A DNA stretch of 64,000 bases from Lichenostomus cassidix (taxonomy: Eukaryota; Chordata; Aves; Passeriformes; Meliphagidae), in the NCBI GenBank assembly GCA_008360975.2, contig CM039184.1, forward strand, positions 52,604,797 through 52,668,796, given 5' to 3'. Made by a program: the position numbers and the translations under genes. Positions 12,519-25,738 of the stretch are shown here, in pieces (positions within the stretch are counted from its first letter, which is position 1; each line of letters starts with the position of its first letter). The notes under the pieces were generated by a model that did no database searches, was not told the DNA's origin, and was given only the letters and a program-made list of their open reading frames with translations.

Positions 12519-14610
12519 CCAATATGAGCCATTAGCATTTATCTATTGTGCTGTGATAGAAAATTCGGATTTTTTATTACCATGCTTACTCAATCATAAT
12601 CCCTCAAATTATCAAAACTCCCAAAATTATCCCTTTATGAAGCAAAGATGTAGACATGTAGGATGTTTTCTGATTGTCTGTATTATGTCAGGAACTAGGG
12701 TTCCTGGTATATTACTACCACTAAAAAGTGATTGGCACTTTAACAAAAATCAGTACAAAATAACTATTTTCTCTCCAGCAAAAGTGGGGCAGTGAAATGC
12801 CACAGAATTTGCAGGGTGCTGAGTCTCTATCTTTTCGTGTATTTTCTGATTAATAATAGAAAGTTCAGGGATACCTTCACAGTACCCATCTAGGGCAGTA
12901 GCATAGCCAAAATCCATTTCATTTGGGTGCAAATCTTCTGTATAGGATTTACAGTTCTCCTGACAGACTGAGGAGGCTGCATTTACTCACAGTCTGAACT
13001 GATTCTCCATTTTCACATTTTCATTATCACTGTGCGAACACAATTGCATTTATGACTTATTGAGTTCTTGTTTTCTTAAGCAAAACTGTTCATTTGAGGA
13101 AGAGACAGAGGGAATTTTTACTTTGAAAGGTATATCCTGTGTTTGCTAAATTTTTGACAATTCACCTTTGTTCAATTGAAAAATTAATCAAAGAACCCTT
13201 GAGATGCTATTAAAATCCAATACGTTGGTGCTATACCCCTAATTATTTTGATAAATCTACTTGTTTTAATAAGATACTTTCCCTCTTATTTTTATGTTTT
13301 GTTTAGTTGCAAAAAATACACACATTTATAGTGCCAGCATGGGTTCTAATTTAAGATGATCTTACAAGAACAAATTGTAAGCAAACAAAAAAAAAATCTT
13401 TTTTAACCAAAACCTAAGGACTTATGTGCAGAAACATATTCAAAGTGAAAGTGGGAAACCACTGAGATGCAGGTTTAACACATCCTCTCTCTTCAGTCTT
13501 TGGGAAGAATATGCATTGTGCTTTGGGACCGTCTGACCCAAACAATTTTCATCATTTTCATTCTGGAGAAAATATTCTGATCCATTGCATTAGCTGTTAA
13601 AATTGCTCACCTACATTGCAGACAACTCTACACGACCATATTGCAATAGCACAATTTTGTGTAATGAAACTGGTCATGTCAAATGTCTAAAGGAAGTGGT
13701 TCTTTTTTTAAATAGCTGTATGACTTATTTATGTTTTTAAATGCAGACTATTTCTCATTTCCTACAGCAAAAGAAAGCAAAAGAATAATAATGTTAAAAG
13801 GTAATCTCGTTATATCTTTCACCAAATTTGCAATCAAAACTCTTTATCTTTGGAAAAAAAACATTTTGTGACTCACAGTAAAGTAGAAAATCACTAGCTC
13901 TGCTAGTATGGAATAATTTTTGAAAGAATTACTGAAAAGAAAAGGCTATGCACTTGAAATTTCCAGCCAATATGAATTGAATGGAGAGAGAAATCACAAA
14001 TTGCTATGAAAGAGGAAAGAAAATAAATTAACAATGACTAAATAGATTTATCTGAAAATAGTTGTCCATATTATAAACTGTCTTACTATTAAACAGGAAG
14101 AGAATCTAAAAATTACATAAATAAGCAACTATCATAAAGGAAGTATTACAGTATATTAAGGTGATAAAATAGAATCCATTTTTCCTTCATCTTTGGCATG
14201 GTTTTATCTTTCTCATGATAGATGAAGAAAAAGGCAGACAAGCAGATAATTTTTTTCACCGTGTCTTGCTGCTGACACTCAAGTGAATGTTTTTCAGAAG
14301 AATGTAATTTTTTTTCAGAGAGCACATACCTATAGAAAGAAGATGTAAGGAGAAAAGCAAAGTTTGTTAGACAGGGATTCCTCTCCACTTTCAGAAAATA
14401 CTAGTTCATATCCTGTATATTCTGACATCTATTTGTAGATCTCTATGGAGTAATTAGAAACAGACATTTTTTCCTCTTGAAAATCATGGGTTCATTGTTT
14501 TTGTCCCTAAGCTCTGTGCTTTGTTCAGATTCAGTGATATAGTTCTTATTTAATTTGTTTCCACTGGCCAATTTTTTCCAGGGCAGATTTTTTTCTTCAG
14601 TCTTTCTTTT

Positions 14611-14632
14611 TTATAATTATTATTATTATTTT
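14611..14632. repeat. (ATT)n microsatellite
   Basis: Short run of ATT units (AATTATTATTATTATTTT). Confidence 0.85.
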
Positions 14633-14678
14633 CCTCTTCCTCTGTTTGCTTATGCCTAAGTTATATCATTTATTTTTG

Positions 14679-14782
14679 GATTGTAAGTGACTAGTTCCAG
14701 GACTGTGATCTCTATATGAAGCTTGTTATGTACCTAGCACAGTGGGACACCTAGTTTGTAAGTTTCCAAATACAATAAGTAA
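14679..14782 (+). repeat. Ancient L2/amniote LINE-type 3' end remnant
   Basis: The motif order matches the 3' end shared by old L2-like elements of amniotes. GATTGTAAGTGACTAG is followed by CCAGGACTGTGATCTC, then TATGTACCTAGCACAGTGGG and finally AAATACAATAAGTA. In the family this reads ATTGTAAGCTC, GGGACTGTGTCT, GTACAGCGCCTAGCACA(G/A)TGG and AATACAAATAA. The call is from memory of the family pattern. The copy is old and short, and such copies are sometimes retained as regulatory sequence. Confidence 0.5.
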
Positions 14783-15403
14783 AAAAATTCAAGAAAAACC
14801 CATTTCAGAATAAAAATATATGTAGACACCCTGCAGCTACTCAAATCCAAGTTTCGCAGTCTCATAGGGTCGTTTTTGAAAATAGGAATTGACTAATTCT
14901 TAAAATAAAATGGTTTTGAATTCAAGATTGCAATAAAGTATAAAACTGACTGTCATTAAGCAACATCTGCAATAATTAATATCCAAAATATTTGTGTATT
15001 TAGCTTTTCAGACTATTTCCATACCAACAAACTATATATTGCTAGGGAGTGAAGACAAGCACTGGAAAGCCATCACCTACACTGATGATGAGAAGGTCGG
15101 GGGCACAGTTTTATTCTTGCCTCCTACTGTTCATTTAAAAAATCCAGTGTGATACATAAGCACAGAATTTGGGTGGCTGAGAGCTTAATGATAAGATGTA
15201 GCAACAGATCTTTGACACTGGCCAAAAACCCACATTCTATCACTAATTAGTTCACCAGTGCAGGAGTGGCCTTTGGATTTGTGTCCATCTAATATCTCTC
15301 TTACATCTGTGTTAATAGATATGATCATTTTGGTGTATTTTTTTCCTTTTTTTCTTTTTTTTTTTCCTTAAACTTCATCCTTTATTTGCATAGACTTCTC
15401 CAC

Positions 15404-15435
15404 AAGTATGCAGCCTTCACAAGGGCTGCATACTT
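15404..15435. repeat. Perfect 12-bp inverted repeat with 8-nt loop
   Basis: AAGTATGCAGCC (15404-15415) is followed by TTCACAAG and then by the exact reverse complement GGCTGCATACTT (15424-15435). The stem does not extend outward. It could form a stable small hairpin in RNA or single-stranded DNA. It may be chance or part of a regulatory site. Confidence 0.85.
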
Positions 15436-16380
15436 AATGTTTGAGTTACAGCTCTTAATTGTGACTGATGCAACAGAGTGCACAGCTTTATTCCTTGACT
15501 TGATAAATGTTTGCAAATTTCAGATAAGAATATTCACTGCATATACTTCAGACAATAGTTCTTACCTGTATGGAGTGAAACTTATTTTCTGATGAAAATT
15601 CATGAGATGAAATGTCACCTTCAGAAAGCTTGTGAAAAACGACCCGTAGTGTGAATCTTTCTGTCAGGATTCAAGTTTACATAGTTCCACCAGTGTACCC
15701 AGCCCATTTCCAGTGACAGGGAATGTACAGTGATATGTGTACCTTTCCTGAACCTATTACGTGCTGCATCTCTGCACTGGCTTTTTTTGCTGCTGGGAAT
15801 AAGGGCTTGAAGCACAGAAAACACTGAAGTGCCTGGGTACTGTACTTGTTATTTTAAAAATATGTATTTGTAGTTTCTGTATGATATCTGAGTTCATGAT
15901 ATTAAGTGCTTCTTTTAAGAAATCTGAAATCCCTGAGGTGCTGCATTGTGGCAATGTCTAGAAATAATTTTTATTTTATTTTAGAGTGCACAAACTCTTA
16001 AAATGGAGATTAGGTTTTTATTCTAATGGCAGCTGTATCGATGCGCTTGGTTTCACATATAATTGGCAAAAAAACTCATAGTGTTGCAGGAGAACAGACT
16101 GTAAAACACAATGGACACATCACCTTGCTAGGTGTGACTGAATTCTAGATGCAGAAGTGCTGTGGAATTTGCTAGACCTTATTGTTTCTGATGGCCTTTG
16201 AATTACCTTGTTCATGTCAGATCATGAAAGGACATGAATGCTGGAATTTTTACTGTTCACTTTTGTTTTTCTTCTGCTTTCATGAAGATAAAAGTACTTC
16301 TTTTCGACATGGACAACAACATGAAGAGCTGCATTTGTTCTTTATCTCCCTCTTATATAAAAAAGTATTGATTACCTTAT

Positions 16381-16417
16381 AATGGTATTTCTTTTCAGAA
16401 CAAAATGGTATTTCTTA
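16381..16417. repeat. Short tandem duplication, 24-bp period
   Basis: AATGGTATTTCTT occurs at 16381-16393 and again at 16405-16417, each followed by a CAGAACA-like segment. This is a simple local duplication. Confidence 0.75.
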
Positions 16418-19400
16418 TAGCAGAACAGAGCTTATTCTCTTATTCCAACGTTCTTGGAATCGCTGTTTGTAGTTTACTTTTGCCTGAAACATTTCAGTCA
16501 AAGAGCTGGCACTGCTCTTACTCACTTCAAAGCTATGAGTTGAGCAGTTGCCATTACATCAAGGCTTTCTAGTTCACAAGACTGTCTACAATAGTCACTT
16601 TTTTTATTGTCTTACTATTAGATGAAATTTGGATATCTTTATTCAAGTTTTCTGACTAAAATAATGGACTGAAGAATCCATCATGTGGCCAGCTGTCATT
16701 GTTAAACACAGATTTATAGTGATATTGTAGGGAGACCATTCTGAATGGGATGTTATCCTTAATTGCTTCCCTACCCTATTTTTTCTTTCTGGAGAGAGAT
16801 GCACACAGACACACAAATGCATGCACATATACAACTAAGACAAATAAATTCAAAACTGTCTTGACTAATGAACTGTTCCAATAAAGATGGATCTCCTAGC
16901 TGTGGCTCAAAAAATCCTTTTAATTTGAACATGGGTTTTTTTTAACACATATGGTAGGAAATTGAAAATGGAACTGCATGTTGCAAAAACTACAGTGTTT
17001 ATCACTGTGTTTGTGATGGAAGTATGCAAAGATCTCATGCAGTGCTTCAGCCTGACTGCACTGTGCACAGCCAGGTCCATGGAAAAAAAAAAAAAGAAAG
17101 AACTTGTTATAAAATAGAAACATTATGAGAGAGCAGAAATAGTATGGTAGCAGTAAGAAAACCAAGCAACAGCATATGCAATGGCATAACAGGGTCATTA
17201 TGAATTGCTGTTATTCTTGGTGACTCTAGGTATATGAATTAACAATCATTTAGGGCAAAATATGAATGCAGACAAATGGCAGACAGATCCCCTAGAGATT
17301 GTAGATTTTCCCGTTCAGACTGGTGGAGTTTGGCCATTTCATCAGTTCTCCCCCTTAAAGTAGGGTAGCTTCAAGTGGTGAGACCATGTCCACTGGCTGC
17401 AGTTCAGCTGCACACCAGGTGATTAGATTAGGGTGGGGAAAATTCTGCAGGGCAGAGGAGCCCGAGGAGGGAATACAAATGCATTTGAAAATATGTGAGC
17501 TGATTCCTCTGTGTTTCTTCCTATCTTCAGTGATGAATATGTGAGAAGGTTTGGGTATCCTTGCACCTTCACTGCTCTCTCAGTGCTCCTTTCTTGAAGT
17601 CTAAGTACATAATAGGACTGTGGGCCAGCAAAGAGAAGTAGTAACGATCTGACTTGAAATCTTCTTGTAGTTTGTTGATCTGGGCTTTTTTTTTATGATA
17701 GACATCTATTTTTTAATTTTTACAGTGTTGCTTTATTTTGAAGATGAACACTGTAGAAATAAATAGGCTGATTTTTTTCAATACTATACACACAAAAACT
17801 CACATGCTCATGTAAGTGTACATTTATAATAGGCACATGTAAATATATCTAATGCCATAGATAAGGAAATTAAGATGCTGTTTCCTAAATCAAATAATTA
17901 TGCAACATCTGATAATTATTCTAAGAAATATTATCATTCCATATTCTGCAGAATTCTTCAGCAAATTCCATGATTTTCCATAGCATGCATTCAAAAAAAG
18001 CAGGAAATAAATTAATTGGTGCTGATTGTATTATATGCAATGATAACAGTCTTACTCCACTTGAAGACTGCTAGGTTCCTCCCTCCCCAATAAAATCATA
18101 TGTTTTGATTCAATAAAACCCCTTATTTCTGCATTCCTGTAAAAGTAAACTCCAGTATTCTTCAGAGCATACAGTAGGAAGATTTCTCAACAGAAAATGA
18201 AAGTCTCTCTTTAACATATTCCGTATGTGTAGATTTCAGCATATTTGTATTCATACAGACTCATGTGATGGATTCTTTTATTTTATTTGAAACCTTTCCC
18301 TTAAAGCAAGCATTTGTATTTTAAACTTTAGGTAAGGTTCTAAACATTAGCATTTGTGTGCATTTCATTCAGCCTACCTCATCATTTTCTTGTTTCATGC
18401 CCAGGGCTTAGCAGTTGGAGTTTAAAAACAGCCAGCTTTAATGTCTATGACTGACATGTAATTTCTGCTTACTTTAAAGCTTTTTTTTTGCTAACTTCGC
18501 CTTTTTTAAAATTCTTTCCTGTCCATAATCACAAAGCTACATAAGCTCTTTTGTGGCTTAATAAATATTGTCAGTTTTTTAAAGCTCAATGTGGTGTGTA
18601 TTCTTCTTCAAATATAGTTATTAAGCATATAAAAAGAAGCTTGTTAAATTTGTAGATTCATTTTTTTTATTATTATTCCTACTGCTTATATTTAAATGAG
18701 GGAAGATAATCCATTAAAGAGCTTGAACTGTCAAAAACACTGCCATATCTATAATTAAGTATAACCTTTCTGGGTTTAAATAACATTATCAACAAAAGCC
18801 TCTAAATTTGAAATTAAATGCTGTACCTTCCATTAACATTATTGTTTTGCTTGGATACCTTGGAGATGTGAATGCAAAGCAGGTATTTAGCTCATAGCAA
18901 TGACATATCTCCCATTTTTAAAAGCAAACAATAACAAGAGGCATGCCTTTTTGTAACATATATATGCCTTAGATTACATGTTTAATGACAAGCATGTATC
19001 TTAGTTCTTCAGAAGTATTCCTGGGAATAGGAGTTAAAGGACCCAGCAACACATCTATGTACTCACCTTTGCTTCTCATTTGGTGATCAAGTAAACAATT
19101 CTGAAAGATACAGGGGAAGCAGTTTTCCATGTCATAATTCTTAAACAGAAACTTATCATTACAGCTGGAGAGAAAGATTTTCCTCATCCCCAAAAGTTTG
19201 TTCCTTTTTTTAAAGAAAAATGTTTCTCATAACACTTTAGAAGTTCTGTAAAATGGAAGACACATAACTGAATTATTTATTGCATAGATTTTGCCATTAT
19301 TCATTTGAAGTTGCTGGCAGAGCTCATTCATTATTTGCAACATATCTGAGTTTTAGATTAATATGAACATGATTTTAATGAATCTGTTAGAATTTTTCAT

Positions 19401-20523
19401 GCCATGACCCTTACCACCTCGCTGCATGGCAGAATGTGTGTGAATAGCTACCTGCTGAGACATACACATCATAAGGCAAACAAAATACAACAGCCAGCAT
19501 CTGTGAGCTTCATAACTCATCCTTCCCACACTGCAGATAGCTAATAATGGATCTTCATGGGGTAAGCTGAAACTATTTGACTTGAGGACTGCATAAATCC
19601 TTTCCTCTTTTTCTCTTCTTTCCTACACAATCAATTTGCTTAGTATATGTTTATGACTTTTTTTCTATTTGTAAAATATTTCACATATAGTAAAAATCAT
19701 TAATATTGATTTGTATTATGACTGATAAGGGATCATTTAATCTGAAAAGTTGTGACAAAATATTTCAAACAAGGAAGTGATGGAGAACAAAAAATAAATG
19801 AGAGGCAAAGTATTCCAACTGAAGCTGGAAAAGAAAATCATTAGAAAGCACTCACTCTCTATCAAAGTTTTCCTCAAAGCCCACCCTGCCCTCACTTAGT
19901 ATTTAAATGAGGTTGTTCAGGTCAGAGAAACAGTGATGGAGGACTTGCTAACATAGTGAATTGCCCCTTCCAGTTTGAATTTCCCTTCCTGTACAAGGAG
20001 CTCCATCTCCTTTCCAATTTACCTGCTATCTTTAAAGAAAGAGTGGAAATGAACCTTTAGAAATTTTAATTTCATTTTTAAGTCCAGTTAAAATGCATTA
20101 GTGCCTTTCATGGATAACACTATGCACTAATCAAACTAGATAGCCTGCAAAATTAATTCTCTGTGTTGTGTTGTGCTTTGCTTTTCCTTTAAAGTAGCTT
20201 TAGGGCTTATAATGGTGTATATAAAGAACATATGGTAAATTTGTTAGAATACAGTAGAATACAGTGCTATAAGTAGTTGCTGTAAAAAAATAATTTCCAT
20301 AAGCTTTAATACTACTATAAACCAAATTGTAGCAAATTTTGAATTAAATAATACCTTCAGGAGTAGGATAAAAGAAATAATTTAATTTTAAATCAATCTC
20401 AAATTATAAAGTTACCAAACCATCTACTAAACCACTAAATATTCAGTACTAGATTCTAAATACTGAAACACCATCAAATATACTTTTCATAACTTAAAGA
20501 GCCCAGTTGCCTGTCTCAAACAC

Positions 20524-21048
20524 TGTTAAGGCCACAGAAAGATCTTGCCATATGACAAGCTACCACAGCAGGAACTTGAGATAAGCACAGAGGGGAGGCA
20601 TTTTCAACAGTAAGGCAATAATTCCAGGCCTGGTGGAGGCAATTTGGTCAACACATCCTGGTTAATGCATCCAGACAAAAATTCCCACAGTGACAAATTG
20701 TGGGAAAGGAAGCAATTGTCCTTACACGTATCACCCCAAGTTATGGGAATGGCATGTGTGACCATCCCATGGGCACTGAAACTTGGACTGTATAAAGGTG
20801 GCACCCACACAAGAATGGCTCTGGGATTGCCACCACTGAGAAGCCCAGGGTGAAGAATGACCAATGGGACACTACTGCATCCACAGGTGTTCTGCTTGAT
20901 CTCTCTCCCCTCATCCCCTTTTTCTATTTTGTTCTATCTCTCTGCCTCACATTCATTGTTAAATAAAATCCATATTATTGGCTTTGCCTTATGGTCTGTT
21001 TGCACCTTGGTTTGGGCAGAGGCTTCTCTCACTAATCAGATTGTAACA
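20524..21048 (+). mobile_element. Solo LTR with TATA box and poly(A) signal
   Basis: The block starts TGTTAAGGCC and ends GATTGTAACA, giving TGTTA/TAACA inverted ends over about 525 bp. Internal promoter-like order supports forward orientation: GACTGTATAAAGG (TATA box, near 20786-20798), then a pyrimidine-rich segment, then TTAAATAAAATCC (AATAAA near 20962-20967), then a G/T-rich U5 (CCTTGGTTTGGGCAGAGGCT). No TGG primer-binding site follows the end and no second copy is nearby, so the internal region was probably lost by LTR recombination. The 69-86-codon frames at 20604-20864 on both strands lie inside the U3 and are not genes. The family name is unknown; the wording resembles a songbird LTR I remember. 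Confidence 0.75.
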
Positions 21049-22303
21049 CAACCTAAAATAAAATATATTTTAAAATCCAGGAAAAACCTTCAAACTCACA
21101 CTTCAGAGCAAACCTTCGTACTGCAAACTGAAAAAGTGCAGAAAGAGCTTTTTTCCTTACTACACTGATTCATCACTTCTAAGGCCAGAGAAAATATCAC
21201 TGCTAGCATGGTTTTTTTATCTAGCTAGACAATTTAAGCTGCTTCTATAACTCTTAATAATCTGTTTAACTGGCATTTTGGCAGCAACATTAACCCCGGG
21301 CACAGTGCTGCTCTCTCTATCCTGCAAAGGTGAATACGATGGTTCATCTTTAGGCACATGCATTATAACACTTCCCTTAGGTTGTTCATGCACGTCAAGA
21401 TGGGATCATCTACAATTTTTTGTATATTTGTTTTGCTCAAGCATAAAGAAAACTTTCCTATGTGAAGTCCAGTCCAGCTCTGATTTAGGAAAAAAATAGA
21501 TTGGGATGTTATTGCTGAACAAAACATTTCACAAGCACACAGTTGGGTGAGTTCACACATACATGTATCTTTCAGATGAAGGTCAGCTTACCAGAGCATC
21601 TTGCTCTCAAGGATCTCCTGAAGTCCATGCAGCAGTCATGCTTATCTAGTACATCTAACTTGACTTTGAAGTTTTGATAATGATCTCTAAAGTCCTGAAT
21701 AATTAGTCTTGATCATTCAAGATAATGTTCCTTTCTATTTTAAGGTTACAATTAAAATACATTGAGACTCTTTTGCTGGTGTTTTTAAGTGACTTTTCCT
21801 GAACGCTAGCTAAAAAAAAGCTTACTACAAGTTTTGAAACTCTACTGATAAGGAGCTTGCAAGTATTTTAAAAAGTCAAGATAAGCTGGAAAACAGAAAT
21901 AAAAATATAGATGTCGCAATCTTCAAGAAAGGTCATGAAAACAGCTTCTGTCAGTTACTAGTCAGTAGCAGAATGGCTGTATTACTAATCCCACAGCATG
22001 ACCTACAGCATGCAGCAGGAAAATCACAGCACATCAAAATGAATAAGACCAAGTATAATAAGAAGCTCTGATTTAATACAGTAAAATTATTTATGGAGAA
22101 GTCAAACATACTGTACTGAGATTTTTTTTATGCAAAGCATTCATAAGAATTGGACACTTCTTATGTTTCAAGAAAAGAAAAAGCATTCTCAGATTTGCCT
22201 TTGATGGACAAAAATATAGAAATTGATGAATGGTGAATGAAGTCACAAAAGCACAAAAACCTGATGCAGCCTTGAGTAGGGAGAAGGCTGCATGTTTTTC
22301 TCT

Positions 22304-22421
22304 TTCCCTGTTGGAGAATATACTATGTCTGTATATAGTATATATTCTATACTATTATATAGTATATATTCTATACAGTATATAGAATATATTCCCTGTT
22401 GGAGAATATACTATGTCTGTA
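22304..22421. repeat. 30-bp direct repeat flanking AT palindromes
   Basis: An identical 30-bp unit starting TTCCCTGTTGGAGAATATAC occurs at 22304-22333 and 22392-22421. Between the two copies, a 21-bp unit starting TATATAGTATATATTC occurs at 22332-22352 and 22356-22376. An inverted version (AGTATATAGAATATAT) follows at about 22378-22393. The insert could fold into AT hairpins. The pattern suggests replication slippage or repair at a fragile AT-rich palindrome. Confidence 0.9.
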
Positions 22422-25309
22422 CTTCAGCCTGTTCTGAAATATCTCTTCGGAAAAAACAATGTAAAATACTTCACCTATTACATTACATTGCTAATGAAAT
22501 CCTGATGTAAAAGCAGATCTTTTGCCTTCCACTAAGTTGCAAGGGTTAACTACAACTTAATTATGCAACAAAGCTGGAATCAAGTAAACAATGTCTGTTA
22601 TTGCTCTCCCAAAAAATAAAACAGTTTTAATATCTGGTGTTAGAGTTCTGGCTGTGTTTCTCTGAGGCTTTTTCATACTAGAAATTGAACAAAACTCTAT
22701 TATGAAATCAAAGTAAATAACATCCCAGATATTATTTGTTGTCCCCCCAAAACAAGAAGTTATTATAACCCAAAAATAATACAATTTATTTTAAATAACA
22801 GAAGATATAAGTGAAGGGGAAGTGGACTTCAGTTCACTGACCTTTTTCCACAATTTTCATCATTCTTCTGATTTATAAACCACATGTGATTTAGTTGCAT
22901 CCTCTGGAATTGTTTGAATCTGCAGGAGATAAATAAAAAATATCAAGCTCAGAACTGTGAAATGTTTCCTTTGTCTAAAGATCGTTTCCATATTTAATCA
23001 GGCTGCAGGGATGATTTTTAAAATGTCATGGATTTTTCAGACTGACAAGTTTCTTCACATTAGAATGTCTTCTCTTTTAGAGTGCAAAATCTGTTGTTTT
23101 CCTTTCATTCAGCTTATTTTCTATAAACTTGATTTATTATTCAGCATTAGCTGCCAAAGTGGTACGAGGGTTTTATTTGGAAGGAAGCTGAGTATGGACG
23201 TGACAAGTTTGCTGTTCCCCTTACTTTGCCTGAATAATTCTTGAAAAGTTCCAATTTTCTCTCTGTGCATTGGCTCTCAAGGCATCAAAAACACACACAC
23301 GGATAGGGAGAAAGCCCTTGTATCTACTGAAAATACAGAAATGAAACACATTTGAAAAAATAACCAAACTTCCACTGACAGGATGAGCCTTACAGGTTAT
23401 TCTATGTGAGGATTGTTTTAGTACAGAGGAGGTGTTTCTCTTGGCCTTTTTTTCCCAATAAGTAATGGAAACTTTCCCAGTAACTTAATGGAAAATGGCT
23501 GGAAGTCAAATGCAATGGTGTTTTTCTCAAATTTTGACTTTCAGAAAGTGAGGAAGGGGGTAAATAGCTATTACATACCTGAGTTTCTGTAAAGTAATTA
23601 CAATAAAAATCATATAACCTTTACTGAGTTTATACCTTAAGTAATTTCAATCTGAGCGTTAGTGCCTTTGAGAATTAACTATTTATGGCCTGGTTTATAT
23701 CCTCTACAGTTTGCTAACAAAGGTTATGGTTTCCAAAAATAGGTAACGGGAAGAGTGAAGAAGAGAGTAACAAGTCATACAAATACATGAACAGAAGTGT
23801 GATGTTTTTGCCCTCAGCAATAATGGGCACACATTGATATTTTAAGAAATAATTTACTTGGTGAAATGAAGCATTTCAAACATAATAAAAAGTCACTTCT
23901 AATGAACATGCTAACAAAACACTCTAGGAAATTTCATGTTTAGATGCACATTTTCCCTTGTGTTCATGTGTCTTCAGACTGAAATTATCTAAGATTTTCA
24001 GCTTTCAAGCTCTTCATTTTCTCTTCAGTTTTAAAAAAATCCAAAATTTTGTTGTATCTGGAACCTGCAAAGCGTTTTTATTTTTTTCCCATAAGTCGTC
24101 TGCATTAGAACATTTAATGGAATTTATCAACTGCTCTATCCTATAAAACCCAAGTGTGTGTTCTTTTATTAGAGAATCATAAATGTTGATACCATTCACC
24201 TACAGAATAATATGAAAGCAATAAACTGCAGCTATTCCTTCCCCTTTCAGCTATTTCCAGGAGACCATAATAAACAGAAAAACAGCATTAGTAACTTTTA
24301 ATACCCTGTTTTATTTTTTTTATTTAAATCAAATTTATCTTAATAGAGAAATATTTTATTTACCTTTTTTCCTAGCTACTTTGCGTAAAGAAACATTTTT
24401 AGAAGTAGACCTCTCATGAGTTCTCCAGAATTAGTTTAAGAAATCTGAAGCTGTATAAAAGTGAGGGTTTCTCCTATTCACTGTATTTTTAATATGCAAT
24501 TCTTCTCAAACTGTCTGAAGAATGATCTATCAAATTGAATAGCTGATGCACTTTGAACACTTAGCTCCAGAAGATAGATGACATTTTTTTCATTAGTTTA
24601 AAATTTATATGCTACAGTATCTGTCACAATAATAATAGAATCTGACAGTGCAGATCATATGGGTATTTCGCACAGCAGAGGTAATGTGTTCTTTGGAAGA
24701 TAAAATGACAATTTGTTCTAATCATAGATTTTTAAATTTTAGACAAACAAGGTAGCTCTCACTCTATGTAACTCATTCTTTCAGAATAGTTTCTTTGCTA
24801 ACAATACTATGGCAGGATCCAGACCACCCACATTCTGTCTCTGTGGGAATTTAACAGACTGTAGATGTCCAAGAATATGATACAGGAAGCTTGCTCTGCA
24901 GTGCTGTTTTTACCTCAGAGGCACAGAAGCCTCTCCAGGTGCTGCTCTGAACAGCCCTCTAGTTCCCATGATCTCTAAACAGCAGCTTTAGCCTATGCCC
25001 AAAATCACCCTCTGTCAGCAAAGGAAGGCCCCTGGCTCCTGCATCCTTATCCAGGGGGTCTGGCGTGATATGAATGCTAATCACCTTCACCTGTTTTACA
25101 GAGACGGGGTGTTGTTACTCAATGCAATGCTCCACAGTCATAACTACTTGTATTAAGAAAAAAACCAACATATTGATGGAAGAAGAGCACGGTGGTTTTC
25201 CTTTGAATAACAAGTAAAAGGAATGTCAGGCTGCCAGGAACTGTAAGATCTATTATCTCTGCCTGAGGGACCTTAACTATAACTCCTAATTCTACTTGCT
25301 GCCTCACCA

Positions 25310-25331
25310 AATTATTATTATTATTATTATT
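25310..25331. repeat. (TTA)n microsatellite
   Basis: Seven consecutive ATT/TTA units ending in TATTGTG. Confidence 0.9.
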
Positions 25332-25738
25332 GTGTAGCCAGGAACACAAAAATCACTGAGACAGTACTAAAACAAAAATAAAAGTCTCTGTCTCTATTAC
25401 CTAGAATTTAAGGCATTTGGTTATCATGAAATTCTGACAGGCTGATCAGCTCCACTGCTATACCTTAATGCAGCATATTCCCTCTGCAACCTGAGCTGAA
25501 ATCTGTGTATAACATTTGCATCCATTACAAAAGCTGTCTTGTTTGGACACACCTGAACATCATCATTTCCTCATTCCCTGTACTTCCAAATTATGTGTGT
25601 TCTCCATCCAACTATGTCTTTAAAAACAAAATGGAACAATCCACTAAATTTGTGTTCTTAAAATTGCTAAAGGAGAGAAGAATAAAGGTTTTTACAGAAT
25701 AAACTCACATCTCTGTTCTTGTTATTTTCTTTTGTTGA

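Larger units (their letters stand above)
10216..20523. other. Unique AT-rich non-coding interval
   Basis: About 10 kb without a recognisable exon or coding frame. The best frames are below 95 codons and resemble nothing. It holds AT-rich simple sequence near 11235-11280, T-rich tracts near 12440-12518, an ATT tract at 14611-14632, an ancient LINE tail at 14679-14782, a 12-bp-stem hairpin at 15404-15435 and a short 24-bp-period duplication at 16381-16417. Possible conserved non-coding sequence at 18360-18960 is raised in the findings. Confidence 0.55.
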
